Positions 26,101 to 34,116 are shown, counted from the first letter of the stretch. The stretch is DNA of 64,000 nucleotides from Desulfomicrobium macestii (GCF_014873765.1 NZ_JADBGG010000018.1:36226-100225); one strand, 5' to 3'. Translations and numbers: made by a program. The notes: a model not told the origin generated them from the sequence alone.

Positions 26101-26328
26101 GAGGCGGTCGGAGGACATGCCCACTTCCAGGGAGCCGAGGAGGCTCGCGATGGCATAGGCGATGCGCAGTACCCGTGGCGCGGCCATTTCCTTGATGCCG
26201 TGCGGATGCATGCACGAATCGAGCAGGGAACGGATATTGGTGTTTTGCGCCGTGCGGTCCAAAACATCGTTGACGATGCGCAGCAGCGTATAGTCGTTGG
26301 AATCGAAGAAGAGCCGGGAATGCGCCAC
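23170..26328 (-). CDS. giant membrane protein with PHP-like HHxH region, unrecognised
   Basis: About 1052 residues from GTG 26328 (AGGACCAGAC upstream). I do not recognise the family. Residues 1-140 are helical. Around residues 158-225 comes FDHHVHDANTKGRKSPTHLV (His160, His161, His163), then WIKGVRFLTVVYYN and GMHIRIGIDVS. This resembles the HxH start, GV-repeat and strand pattern of PHP-type metal-dependent phosphoesterases, but the full metal set was not traced. A long helical middle follows (about 300-640). Hydrophobic helices lie near residues 705-750, 775-820 and 835-865, then a helical cytoplasmic tail. It follows the receiver gene by 28 bases on the same strand, so it is probably the output partner. 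A start further upstream would overlap that gene. Confidence 0.7.
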   Translation of the reverse strand: MAHSRLFFDSNDYTLLRIVNDVLDRTAQNTNIRSLLDSCMHPHGIKEMAAPRVLRIAYAIASLLGSLEVGMSSDRLNALRALKDEVLLAGNAYLQKNTSRVLLQIMKELIRHREDEETQLRLAHDFRMASSGKPRVVRAELDKYHLLEMPEEWNQLAFDHHVHDANTKGRKSPTHLVMDAWIKGVRFLTVVYYNYVDAEVAEELLEAGCILGMHIRIGIDVSSRFRGKYVRVIWEPQSYTDPKSFRAFLEEQPVKAFMKEGRMVSAYQQKYVFEALQAYNRIHRGELAQEYGLELDLLDEKAFATFVGTGQPSLLHLAKYIQSGMQPKLKQIAQVMAQEYETATPKRRKELIERLDALNSIDSELLINRYLQPCRNPELHDPTIPQDTPEVPPLLRLKVGELLPRLAKFHSSSHFTLNLSNLSTADALEILYDCQGHISNIELYNLKDASRGKWSMPVSSQLVCPGDAVDAISPERTCAQIAELQKALNEDNVIALKRAIRAVIWSFEEDRLALENTVAHSRNKNALSHATELERELLLMEARKNKLLDILFNIEAFHKYYKKRPLGSRIGSGSTGQSRHQYGMGVVVLETLPKRAQKIALNQSQRQRKQLPVTARMTVHFRTRCHAKNEDTFLLRLARKIPGMELAGCCREQEWFLDSIDIHPKRRGNIVTLGGVQLEHDNGLRITKKSGAAGDNHLSLKYLNTGLKNVLKILVGFIPAFLTFALTKDWWVLAYFGGLIWFAITGVRNILQAVLGGGGLTRSPLLQWNSLISWSRVADDLLYTGFSVPLLDLLVKTIILDRGLGITTATEPVLLFASMALANGIYISSHNTFRGLPRAVVLANFFRSILSIPLAVLFNSGIAGSMHLAGMTGVEQALQKWAAIISKFASDCVAAVIEGLGDRHNNVRVRLADYRAKLIAMFDAFARLDVLFPEEDVLDMLQSPKMFMETISYEARDLEKVLIVNALDLMYFWLYQPRASKALEFISQDMSKEEWLIFLRSQYVLKRYREISQMFVDGLVGKNFSRALAFYLDRSDEYLREVEKMGSSRRLR

Positions 26329-26356
26329 GTCTGGTCCTGTTGTAGACGAGCCTGGC

Positions 26357-26776
26357 CTAAGCCGGTTCGTTGTTCGTGGGGGAGGAGGCCTTGCGGCTGT
26401 CGTTGACGCACTTCTTGCGGTACGCGTCCTCAAGCTTGTAGAGCAGGTCTTCCAAATCGGCTGGCTTCATCAGGTAGTCGAAGGCGCCACGATTCATCCC
26501 TTCCATGGCCGCGTCGATGCTGGCATGGCCGGTAAGCATGATCACTTCGGTACTGGGCCAGTTGGCCTTGATTCTTCTCAGGACCTCCAGTCCGTCCATG
26601 CCCGGCATCTTCACGTCCAGGACAACCACGTCCCGGGGTTCCTCGGCCAGCATGGCCAGCGCCTGCTCTCCCCGCGACGCGCCCTGGGCCTTCAGGCCCC
26701 GCTTGGCCAGCCTTTTTATGATAGTGCGCAGGAAGTCTTCCTCGTCATCCACAAGCAATACAGAAAATTCTTCCAT
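26357..26776 (-). CDS. single-domain response regulator (receiver)
   Basis: This 139-residue protein is one receiver domain with a short polar tail (residues about 122-139). It shows LLVDDEEDFL (acidic pair), phospho-acceptor Asp in VVVLDVKMPGMDGLE (about Asp55), the Thr in MLTGHAS and Lys in YLMKPADLEDL. No output domain is present, so it must act through a partner. The nearest candidate is the large membrane protein encoded 28 bases downstream. AAGGAGCCCAA precedes the ATG, and a promoter-like pair lies at 26834-26863. Confidence 0.93.
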   Translation of the reverse strand: MEEFSVLLVDDEEDFLRTIIKRLAKRGLKAQGASRGEQALAMLAEEPRDVVVLDVKMPGMDGLEVLRRIKANWPSTEVIMLTGHASIDAAMEGMNRGAFDYLMKPADLEDLLYKLEDAYRKKCVNDSRKASSPTNNEPA

Positions 26777-26833
26777 TTGGGCTCCTTGAAGTCTTTCGAA
26801 CAGGCACCGACATCACGTAATTGCCTATAGGCA

Positions 26834-26863
26834 TACATAGCCCGAGATGCGGCCGGGAGGCAA
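26834..26863 (-). promoter_or_regulatory. candidate promoter of the receiver/membrane protein pair, next to a 12-bp palindrome
   Basis: Reading the minus strand, TTGCCT (26863-26858) and TATGTA (26839-26834) are 18 bases apart. A perfect palindrome TGCCTATAGGCA at 26822-26833 touches the -10 element and could be an operator. The 230-base gap also carries the comEC leader; nothing else was recognised there. Confidence 0.35.
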
Positions 26864-27006
26864 CGCCCTTGTTGGTCCTTTGTCGCCGATAATACGGACT
26901 TTTACGTACGACACCCGAGATGCGTTTTGCTAGTTTGTCCGTTTAGGAGGAACAGCGTACGCGCATTCAAGGCCCCATCCCCCCACTTCCCTGGCAACTT
27001 GGCGTA

Positions 27007-29337
27007 ATGGGCTATCTCGGCGGTATTCTGGTCTGGGCCCACGCCCTCCCCGTCGTGATCGCCTGCATGTTGACCGCGCTGGCATTTGCCCGTCGCGGCC
27101 GCACCATTGCGCTCATGGTGTCGTGTTTCGGGCTCGGGCTGCTCGCGGGGATGCCAGGGGTGGAGGATGATCAGATGGCGCTCTTGAATGGTCAGTTTCG
27201 AATGCAGGGAGTAGTGGATGCGGTGCGCACGCATCCGGGGCGCAGGATCAGTGTTCTGGTCCGCGATGTGGTGGAGCTGGACACAAACGCGACCCTGCCA
27301 GGCAGGCTGCTCTGGAGCTGGACGGATCCGCCCTTCATTCCGCAGGCTGGCCTGAAATTCACGGCCGATCTGCGCATCCGCGAACTGCGCTCAAGGGCCA
27401 ATTTTGGTCTTTCATCGAGTGAGGCATACTGGAAGCGAAAGGGCGTTCGGCACCGCGCGTACTCACGAGGAGCCGCCCACGTAACCTGGGAAGAAGGACG
27501 GATCAGCCCTCGGGCCTGGCTGTTGAATCTGGCCAGTCCGCTGATGCCTGATACCCAGGGCGGGGCGGCGGTCCGGGCTCTGCTTTTCGGGGACAGGTTT
27601 TTGCTTGAGGCAGACTTCATGGACCGCATCCGCAGGGCCGGGCTGTCCCACAGCCTGGCTCTGTCGGGGCTGCATCTGGCGCTGGTCGCGAGCTTTGGCC
27701 TGGGCGCGGCCTCGGTCTTGAGCCGGGTCTGTCCCTGGCTGCTTCTGATCCTGCCGCGCCGGAAACTGGCCGTCCTTTCGGCTTTTCCTCTTGTCGCCGC
27801 CTATCTGTGGCTCGGCGATTTTTCTCCGTCGCTTCTGCGCGCCTTTGTCATGCTTACCGCCGTGTCCCTGCATCTATTTATTGGCTCACGGTCGCATCCG
27901 CAGGATGCTCTTTTTGCGGCCATGGCCGTGCTGATCATGGCTGATCCCGCCTCGGCCCACGATCTGAGCCTGCAGCTTTCCGTGCTGGCCGTCGGAGGCC
28001 TCGTTCTGTTCATGCCAATCGCTGCGGCCCTGATCGCTCCCTTGCGAGATCGCGGCGCCCTCTGGCGGCCCATTCATGGGCTGCTGACGCTTCTGGCGGT
28101 GACATGCTGCGCCAACCTGTTCATCCTGCCGGCGCAGGTCCTGTATTTTTCCGAGGTCACCGCGCACCTGTGGCTCAATCTTTTGTGGCTGCCGGTGCTC
28201 AGCCTGGCGGTGCTGCCCCTGGCCTTTCTGGGGCTTGCGGCGTCGCCGTGCTGCCCGCTCCTGGCCAAAGGATGTTTCTTCGCTGCCGCCTGGGGTGTGG
28301 ACGTTCTGGATCGCTTTCTGGTGCTGCTCGATGGGGCGGGTTTTCTTGCCGTAACGCCCGTGCTGCGGCCTTCAGGGGTGCAGGTGGTCGGGTACGGGGT
28401 CGTGCTGGTGGCGGGAAGCGTGCTCCTGAGTCCCGCCCGGCCCAGGGCAAGGGCGCTTGCATTTCTGGGGCTGGGGCTGACTTTGTTGGCCGTTCCGCCA
28501 TTGTGGCAGGAGGGCAGGCAGTGGCGCGACGAGGTTGAATTGACGGTCCTGGACACGGGGATGAGTCAGGCGATCATGGTGCGTGGCAGTACCGGCCGGA
28601 CGGTGCTCGTGGATGGCGGGGGAGGCTGGAGCGCCGATTATGATCCGGGGCGGGCCGTGGTTGGCCCGGCCTTGAGCTGGCAGCATCCTCCCCGAGTTGA
28701 CAGGGTGCTGTTGTCCCACGTTCACGCCGATCATCTGCGGGGTCTTTTTTACATTCTGGATGCTTTTGAGGTGGCCTGGTTCGGGTGGTCCGGACTTGTG
28801 GACCAGTCGAATGATTCGCGGCGGCTGGTGGAGAGGCTGGCGCAAAACTCCTGGCCGGCGCACCGGTTGCGCGCCGGAGACAAGGTGGTCATCGAGCCCG
28901 GTCTTCATCTGGAGGTGCTTTATCCTGCACCCGCCGAGACGGGCATTTCCGACAACGACACGTCGCTGGCGCTGCGCCTGGTGCGGAATGGGCGCGGCTT
29001 GGCCCTCTTGCCCGCCGATCTGGAAAAAAGCGCTTTGGAGCGGCTTATGAGGCAGGGAAGTGCGTTGACGGCCGAAGTGCTGGTGCTTCCTCATCATGGC
29101 TCCAAATCGAGCCTGCACCCCCGCTTCCTGGGCAAGGCCGGAGCGGCATGGGCCGTGGCGGCCTGCGGGCCGGGCAACCGGTTCGGTTTTCCTCATCCTT
29201 CCGTGGTGCTGGCCTGCAAGCGGGCGAGGCTTGAGGTCCTGACCACCGCCGAACATGGCGCGCTCAAATTTTGCTGGCGCGGAGAGAAGGCGGCGCGGGT
29301 CGAAAGCGCGCGCTTCGGAGCGCTTTGCAGGGATTGA
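27007..29337 (+). CDS. ComEC/Rec2 family DNA-uptake channel protein
   Basis: This protein of at least 776 residues carries the three ComEC parts. An N-terminal hydrophobic and DUF4131/OB-like region covers residues 1-160. The competence membrane domain includes VRALLFGDRF and SHSLALSGLHLALVA (about residues 195-225). The C-terminal metallo-beta-lactamase-like domain includes LDTGMSQAIMV, LLSHVHADHLRGL and VLPHHGSKSS. It would carry transforming DNA across the inner membrane. Homology seems to begin before ATG 27007: the in-frame upstream codons spell IQGPIPPLPWQLGV and AGGAGG is at 26945-26950, yet no ATG, GTG or TTG is available there. The true start may be ATT 26965 or ACG 26959, or the upstream region may be unused. 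Confidence 0.88.
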   Translation: MGYLGGILVWAHALPVVIACMLTALAFARRGRTIALMVSCFGLGLLAGMPGVEDDQMALLNGQFRMQGVVDAVRTHPGRRISVLVRDVVELDTNATLPGRLLWSWTDPPFIPQAGLKFTADLRIRELRSRANFGLSSSEAYWKRKGVRHRAYSRGAAHVTWEEGRISPRAWLLNLASPLMPDTQGGAAVRALLFGDRFLLEADFMDRIRRAGLSHSLALSGLHLALVASFGLGAASVLSRVCPWLLLILPRRKLAVLSAFPLVAAYLWLGDFSPSLLRAFVMLTAVSLHLFIGSRSHPQDALFAAMAVLIMADPASAHDLSLQLSVLAVGGLVLFMPIAAALIAPLRDRGALWRPIHGLLTLLAVTCCANLFILPAQVLYFSEVTAHLWLNLLWLPVLSLAVLPLAFLGLAASPCCPLLAKGCFFAAAWGVDVLDRFLVLLDGAGFLAVTPVLRPSGVQVVGYGVVLVAGSVLLSPARPRARALAFLGLGLTLLAVPPLWQEGRQWRDEVELTVLDTGMSQAIMVRGSTGRTVLVDGGGGWSADYDPGRAVVGPALSWQHPPRVDRVLLSHVHADHLRGLFYILDAFEVAWFGWSGLVDQSNDSRRLVERLAQNSWPAHRLRAGDKVVIEPGLHLEVLYPAPAETGISDNDTSLALRLVRNGRGLALLPADLEKSALERLMRQGSALTAEVLVLPHHGSKSSLHPRFLGKAGAAWAVAACGPGNRFGFPHPSVVLACKRARLEVLTTAEHGALKFCWRGEKAARVESARFGALCRD

Positions 29338-29405
29338 TCCGATTGTGCCTCGCGGGTCTTTCCTGTATGGGCGTGGCGGTACGGACAACCCAGAAGGAGA
29401 ACCAG

Positions 29406-29588
29406 ATGACAACCATCATGCCCGGTGACAAGAACCTGCGCAACGCCATCGCCTGGATCGAGGAGCATCGCCGCGAAGACCCGGATTTGAAGAAGCTCAT
29501 GGCCCAGGCGGCCATGCGGTTCGACCTGACCCCGCCGGAAGAGCTGGCTCTGGCGAGATTCTACCGCGAGGAGGCCGTGTCCCGGTGA
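29406..29588 (+). CDS. small helical protein (60 residues) upstream of lptF
   Basis: This 60-residue, mostly helical protein has charged and hydrophobic alternation (IAWIEEHRREDPDLKKLMAQ, then TPPEELALARFYR). ATG 29406 has an excellent AAGGAGA five bases before it. Its stop overlaps the GTG start of lptF (GTGA), so the two are coupled. No family was recognised; a regulatory or accessory role linked to the LPS exporter is possible but unproven. Confidence 0.7.
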   Translation: MTTIMPGDKNLRNAIAWIEEHRREDPDLKKLMAQAAMRFDLTPPEELALARFYREEAVSR

Positions 29589-30763
29589 TTCGAGTGCCTC
29601 TTCTGCAACGGGAGCTTTTCAAGGAGATGGGGATAATCGCCTCCATTTGCCTTGGCGGCTTTTTGTGTCTCATCCTGCTTGGCCGCCTCCTGCAATTGCG
29701 GGATCTGTTCATGGCCCAGGGCGTGACTTTTTTCGACCTGGTCAAGCTCTTTACCTATCTGAGCCCTTTTTTCCTGATCATGCTCATACCGGTGTCGTGC
29801 ATGCTTGGACTTTTTTTGACTTTCCTGCGTATGGGCGCCGACCGGGAACTCATTTCCCTGCGCGCCGGGGGAGTCAGCATCTGGCCTCTCTTGCCCGCGC
29901 CCATGCTCCTGTGCCTGCTGTGTTCCGCGCTGACGGTATGGATTTCCCTCTCGGGCATATCCTGGGGCATGGACAATTTCCGGCAGACGGTGGTGGAATT
30001 GGCCCGCCACAAGACTTCCGTCAACGTACAACCCGGAGTCTTCAACACCTCCTTTCCCGGCCTGACCGTGTATGCCCGCCAGGCGGACCCGGGCAGCGGC
30101 GCGTTGCTGGACGTTTTCGTTCTCGACAGTTCAAGATCCAAGGCCCGTGCGACCATTGTCGCCCCTGTCGGCCAGATTGATTCCGACCCGGATCTTGGCC
30201 AGGTTTTCGTGCGCCTTAAGGACGGGCATGTCTACCGCGAGGAGGGTGGTGAGCTGAGCGTCATAAGCTTTGAAAGCTACATCCTTTCCCTGGACATGAC
30301 ACGCTTGCTGGGCGGTTTCGAGTTGAGTGACAAGGCCCCCAAGGAGATGTCCTGGAAGGATCTTCAAGCGTTGAAGGGCGACGGATTCAAGGACAGGAGC
30401 GAAAATTTTCAGCGCCGGGTGGAGATAGAACTGCACAAACGCTTTTCCTTGCCCGCGGCCTGCATCGTGCTTGGATTTTTCGCCCTGCCGCTGGCCTTTT
30501 TCTTTCAGGGCACGAAGCGCCAGTTCGGGCTGATCGTTTGCCTTGGCGCATTTTTCCTCTACTACGTGCTTTTGTCCGGGGGCATGTCCCTGGCTGAAAG
30601 CGGGGTGTTGACACCGGCGTTGGCCCTGTGGCTGCCCAACTTCATTTTCCTGCTGGCCGCGGCGGTGGGCATGTGGCTGGTCGCGACGGAGAAGGAGGTC
30701 AATTTCCGGATGCTGCGGTTCTGGGTACTCAGAACCCTGGGCCTGAAGGGGGCAGACGCATGA
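29585..30763 (+). CDS. lptF: LPS export permease LptF
   Basis: This 392-residue YjgP/YjgQ-family permease has an N-terminal helix pair. The first segments are MGIIASICLGGFLCLILLG and LSPFFLIMLIPVSCMLGLFL, followed by MGADRELISLRAGGVS. A soluble beta-jellyroll region covers about residues 130-260, and the last three helices close the protein (AACIVLGFFALPLAFFFQG). LptF and LptG form the inner-membrane part of the LptB2FG exporter that lifts lipopolysaccharide. It starts with GTG 29585, overlapping the preceding stop; lptG starts in its last bases (ATGA). LptF rather than LptG was chosen by order and by the SLRAGG segment; the two paralogues are hard to separate by eye. Confidence 0.9.
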   Translation: MIRVPLLQRELFKEMGIIASICLGGFLCLILLGRLLQLRDLFMAQGVTFFDLVKLFTYLSPFFLIMLIPVSCMLGLFLTFLRMGADRELISLRAGGVSIWPLLPAPMLLCLLCSALTVWISLSGISWGMDNFRQTVVELARHKTSVNVQPGVFNTSFPGLTVYARQADPGSGALLDVFVLDSSRSKARATIVAPVGQIDSDPDLGQVFVRLKDGHVYREEGGELSVISFESYILSLDMTRLLGGFELSDKAPKEMSWKDLQALKGDGFKDRSENFQRRVEIELHKRFSLPAACIVLGFFALPLAFFFQGTKRQFGLIVCLGAFFLYYVLLSGGMSLAESGVLTPALALWLPNFIFLLAAAVGMWLVATEKEVNFRMLRFWVLRTLGLKGADA

Positions 30764-31842
30764 AGCTGCTGACACGTTACATCCTGCGGCAAAATCTTTT
30801 TCTTCTTCTGCTGGTTTGCGGCATCGGCCTTGGGATCTATGTCTTCATCGATCTTTTCGACAGGCTCGATGACTTTCTGGAGGCGGGGGTAGGTCTGTCT
30901 TCCGTTGGGGCCTATTTTCTCTACCGCACGCCCTTTATCCTGGCCCAGATCTTTCCTGCGGTTTTCCTGATCGCGCTCATGGTGCAGATGGGGCTCATGC
31001 TGCGCAGCCGCGAGCTTCTGGCCCTGGAAGCATGTTCCGTGTCACCGGGGGCTGTGGCCAAATCCGTGATCTGGTACGCCCTTGCCCTCTGCGTGGCGCA
31101 GCTTCTTTTTTCCGAGGCGTTGGGCGTGAGCGGTCACAGGGCGGCGGATCGGATCTGGAACGAGGAGGTGCGCAACCGTCAGATTGAAAAACGGCAGCTG
31201 GCCGACATCTGGTTTCGCGAGGGCAATCGCATCGTGCACATGGGCGAAGTGACTCCGGCCGCTGGTCAGGGTTCAAGACTGACGGTGCATGTCCTGGAAG
31301 ATGACGACGCCGGGAGCATAAAAGAGATCCTGCGTGCCCGGACATTCAAGTCGACTGCCGCCGGCTGGCTTCTGACGGATGTGACGCGCACGTTCCCTGC
31401 GTCCTTCGAGGTGCTCGAAGCGGCGCAAATGGAGCTTGACCTGCGTACCGATCTGGGCAGCTTTCTGATCGTCGATCCCAAGACCCGGCTTGAGTCGTTG
31501 CCGCTCTGGCAACTGGGAGCCGAAATACAGCGGCTGCAAGATTCCGGTTCGAACATCGAGCGTTTGCAGACCGCCTGGCACATGAAGCTGGCCTATGCGG
31601 GCTCGGTCCTGGTCATGGCGCTCATCGCCCTGGCCGTGGTGTCTCTTTTCGGGTCGCTTTTCGTCATCATCCCCATTGGGCTGGTGGCCACATTCTGCTA
31701 TTACGGATTGTTCGTGCTGTGCGCCTCGGCCGGGGAAAAGGGCCTTGTGCCGCCGATGCTGGCAGCCTGGGCGGCCAATGTTTTCTTCACGGCCGTCGCA
31801 GGCGGATGGATGCTGCGCGGCCGGTCCTTTCATCTGGGTTGA
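30760..31842 (+). CDS. lptG: LPS export permease LptG
   Basis: This 360-residue YjgP/YjgQ-family permease is paired with LptF. It begins MKLLTRYILRQNLFLLLL, has a TM region with LRSRELLALEACSVSPG, then a periplasmic jellyroll (about 120-260) and three final helices (YAGSVLVMALIALAVVSLFG). ATG 30760 overlaps the lptF TGA. Together they form the LptB2FG membrane part. The lptB, lptC and lptA genes are not in this window. Confidence 0.9.
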   Translation: MKLLTRYILRQNLFLLLLVCGIGLGIYVFIDLFDRLDDFLEAGVGLSSVGAYFLYRTPFILAQIFPAVFLIALMVQMGLMLRSRELLALEACSVSPGAVAKSVIWYALALCVAQLLFSEALGVSGHRAADRIWNEEVRNRQIEKRQLADIWFREGNRIVHMGEVTPAAGQGSRLTVHVLEDDDAGSIKEILRARTFKSTAAGWLLTDVTRTFPASFEVLEAAQMELDLRTDLGSFLIVDPKTRLESLPLWQLGAEIQRLQDSGSNIERLQTAWHMKLAYAGSVLVMALIALAVVSLFGSLFVIIPIGLVATFCYYGLFVLCASAGEKGLVPPMLAAWAANVFFTAVAGGWMLRGRSFHLG

Positions 31843-31861
31843 TTGCCGACAGGGGGCTGGG

Positions 31862-31963
31862 ATGGTCTGGTGGATTACGATTGGCGGATTTTTGCTCGGA
31901 TGTCTGGTTGCCTATGCCCTGGTTCAGGGAAGCTCGGATGATGACGATGACTCACAGCCCTGA
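31862..31963 (+). CDS. 33-residue membrane peptide after lptG
   Basis: ATG 31862 to TGA 31963 encodes a 33-residue peptide: one hydrophobic segment (WWITIGGFLLGCLVAYALV) and an acidic tail of Asp residues. GGGGG lies a few bases before the ATG, and it is 19 bases after the lptG stop. Its last 40 bases overlap the 3' end of the convergent TetR gene. It has the look of a real small membrane protein, but conservation cannot be checked here. Confidence 0.45.
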   Translation: MVWWITIGGFLLGCLVAYALVQGSSDDDDDSQP

Positions 31964-32574
31964 GGCAGGGTCTTTTCGACGGGCTCCAGGTACCTGGTGA
32001 GAATCCGCAGGATTTCAGGATAGAAATCGTCAGAAAAGCTCAGCCCCAGGATATTTTCCTTGGCCAGCAGGCGGGCGCGGGTCGAGCCGAAGACCGTGGA
32101 GAAGATGACGCTGGCGGCCAGATTGGGCTCCAGATCCGCGCGGATGGAGCCGTCGGCGATGCCCTTGCGCAGGCACTCAAGCATCTTTTCGACTACCTTG
32201 GAGCAGACATTCAGGATTTCGGAGTTGTCCGCGTCGACGGTGTTGGCCAGAAACGGGGAGCAGCGCAGCAGGGTCAGGAAGCCTGAGTCGGGCTCCGTGG
32301 ACGCCTTCAGGATGCATTTGGCGAAATTTAGCACGCCGCTCAGTCCGTCGGATGCATAGTACTGGCTCTCGTCGATCTTGAGCAGCAGGTTCGAGAGGAT
32401 GTCAATCTCCACCAACTGGAACAGATTCTCCTTGCTTCCGTAGTGATGGGCGATGAGCCCGTCGGCGATACTCGCCTCCTGGGCGATGCGCTTGTAGGTG
32501 GTTTCCGCGTACCCCAGTTCCCCAAAAAGCCGTTTGGCCGTCTTCAGAATGCGTTCTTTGTTGCCTATGGCCAC
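31924..32574 (-). CDS. TetR family transcriptional regulator
   Basis: This 216-residue protein has an N-terminal HTH domain: RILKTAKRLFGELGYAETTY, KRIAQEASIADGLIAHHYGS and KENLF, the classic TetR spacing. The C-terminal ligand domain is helical and ends in an acidic Ser-rich tail. It is divergent from the FadL-family porin gene across 267 bases, so it may respond to a fatty acid or hydrocarbon and control the porin; this is inference. The gene stands alone on the minus strand. Confidence 0.92.
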   Translation of the reverse strand: MAIGNKERILKTAKRLFGELGYAETTYKRIAQEASIADGLIAHHYGSKENLFQLVEIDILSNLLLKIDESQYYASDGLSGVLNFAKCILKASTEPDSGFLTLLRCSPFLANTVDADNSEILNVCSKVVEKMLECLRKGIADGSIRADLEPNLAASVIFSTVFGSTRARLLAKENILGLSFSDDFYPEILRILTRYLEPVEKTLPQGCESSSSSELP

Positions 32575-32841
32575 TTGCCTTCTCCCCTTGTTTTTTTTCT
32601 GACTTGTACCCAGCCCCCATTGACCAGTCCACCATTTTTCCGTCCAAATCCTGCTTGTCCGTTCAATAAAGCTGATTGCCTGAAAATGAGGATGAGTACG
32701 GGCAATGCTCTTTAATGGCGGTGCGTTGCAAAACTCTTGACGCAGAAACCTTCTTCATTTAGCGCTCTAGCAAAAATATATTGAGCGCGCACTTAAGGTG
32801 CTTCGCTTGTGGCGAAAACAGTGCAACTAAGGGGAGGATGG

Positions 32842-34116
32842 ATGCAAACTTTGAAATCGTGGGTCATTGCTTGGAGTCTGGTGCTGTTAACCGCGCAATT
32901 CGGCTTTGCGGCCGGGTTCGGCATTTATGAATGGAGCGCTCGCGGCAACGCCCTGGGCGGGGCCACGGTGGGCCGTGCTGACGATCCATCCGCCCTTGCC
33001 ACAAACCCGGCAGGCATAACCCAGCTTGATGGCTTGCAGGTTCTGGGCGGGTTCACGGCAATTCATCCGGTGCTTGACCTCAAGACTGACGGCAAGTGGT
33101 ATTCCTCGGACAAGGATTCCCTCTGGATTCCGCCGCATTTTTTCGCCACCTGGAAGGTTAACGACCGCTACTCCATAGGCCTTGGAACGTTCTCCCGCTT
33201 CGGCCTGGGCTCCGTTTTTGATGAAGATTGGGGCGGCCGTTACAATTCCTACGAAGCCATTATCGAATCCATGTCCATCAATCCCAACGTGGCTGTAAAG
33301 GTTACAGACAAGCTTTCCGCTGCGTTTGGTGTCGAAGCGATGTATTTAAATTTTTCTAAAAAACAAAAATTCAGCCTTGCTCCATATTCTTCAAACCCAG
33401 ATGGAGATTTAAAGCTTGAAGCCGATGGTTGGGGTTACGGATTCAATATGGCTTTGCATTATCAGCCATGTGATTATGCTAAGATTGGTCTTTCTTACAG
33501 AAGTCCTGTGACGATGAAAGTTAATGGAGATGCAGAATTCTCTACTCCTGACTGGATTTATGCATATCCTGGAGTTCCTGGAGTAGCTTTTACAGATACA
33601 TCTGCAAGTGGAACTGTAACATTGCCTGACTCTTTTTCTTTTGGCGTCGCAATATATCCCCTGGAAAGGCTTAGTGTCGAAGTTGGAGCAGTATATACAT
33701 TGTGGAGCAAGTATGACGAACTGAAGATCAATTATGGAGATGCGGTTGTTCTCAAGCCAGGCGTTGGCCTTGTTGATCAGACAGTTCAGGAGAAAAATTG
33801 GGATGACGTATGGCGCTTCAACATCGGTGTTGAATACGCCGCTCTGGATTGGCTCGATCTGCGCGTAGGATACGTCTATGACCAGTCTCCTCTTCAGGAC
33901 GACACCATCGACTACATGGTCCCGGCCAATGACCGTCACTTGTTGAACGGTGGTCTTGGTTTTCATTGGGACAGCTGGGTTGTGGACGTGAACTACACTT
34001 ACCTTATGATCATGGATCGCGACATTGACGCCAGGGCAGCGGATTATGTGCGTGAAGGTGAAATCGACAACGCCGATGCGCATATGGTCGGCCTGTCCAT
34101 TGGTTACAAGTTCTAG
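32842..34116 (+). CDS. OmpP1/FadL/TodX family outer-membrane transporter, mosaic sequence
   Basis: This 424-residue outer-membrane protein has a signal peptide (residues 1-23, MQTLKSWVIAWS to FGFAA). The FadL-type mature start is GFGIYEWSARGNALGGATVG, followed by SALATNPAGITQL, and it ends in a beta-strand rich C-terminus closing with GYKF. FadL-type barrels take up long-chain fatty acids or hydrocarbons. GGGGAGG precedes the ATG. The central part, about 33300-33800, is AT-rich and uses different codons from both flanks (hand counts: 21 of 60 GC at 33361-33420 against 36 of 60 at 33181-33240). This suggests recombination in the surface loops. Confidence 0.92.
   Translation: MQTLKSWVIAWSLVLLTAQFGFAAGFGIYEWSARGNALGGATVGRADDPSALATNPAGITQLDGLQVLGGFTAIHPVLDLKTDGKWYSSDKDSLWIPPHFFATWKVNDRYSIGLGTFSRFGLGSVFDEDWGGRYNSYEAIIESMSINPNVAVKVTDKLSAAFGVEAMYLNFSKKQKFSLAPYSSNPDGDLKLEADGWGYGFNMALHYQPCDYAKIGLSYRSPVTMKVNGDAEFSTPDWIYAYPGVPGVAFTDTSASGTVTLPDSFSFGVAIYPLERLSVEVGAVYTLWSKYDELKINYGDAVVLKPGVGLVDQTVQEKNWDDVWRFNIGVEYAALDWLDLRVGYVYDQSPLQDDTIDYMVPANDRHLLNGGLGFHWDSWVVDVNYTYLMIMDRDIDARAADYVREGEIDNADAHMVGLSIGYKF

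Noticed and set aside
25099..26406. 435-codon plus-strand frame opposite the giant membrane protein
   Set aside because: Shadow frame; the minus-strand frame has better codon use, a start signal and helices consistent with a real protein.
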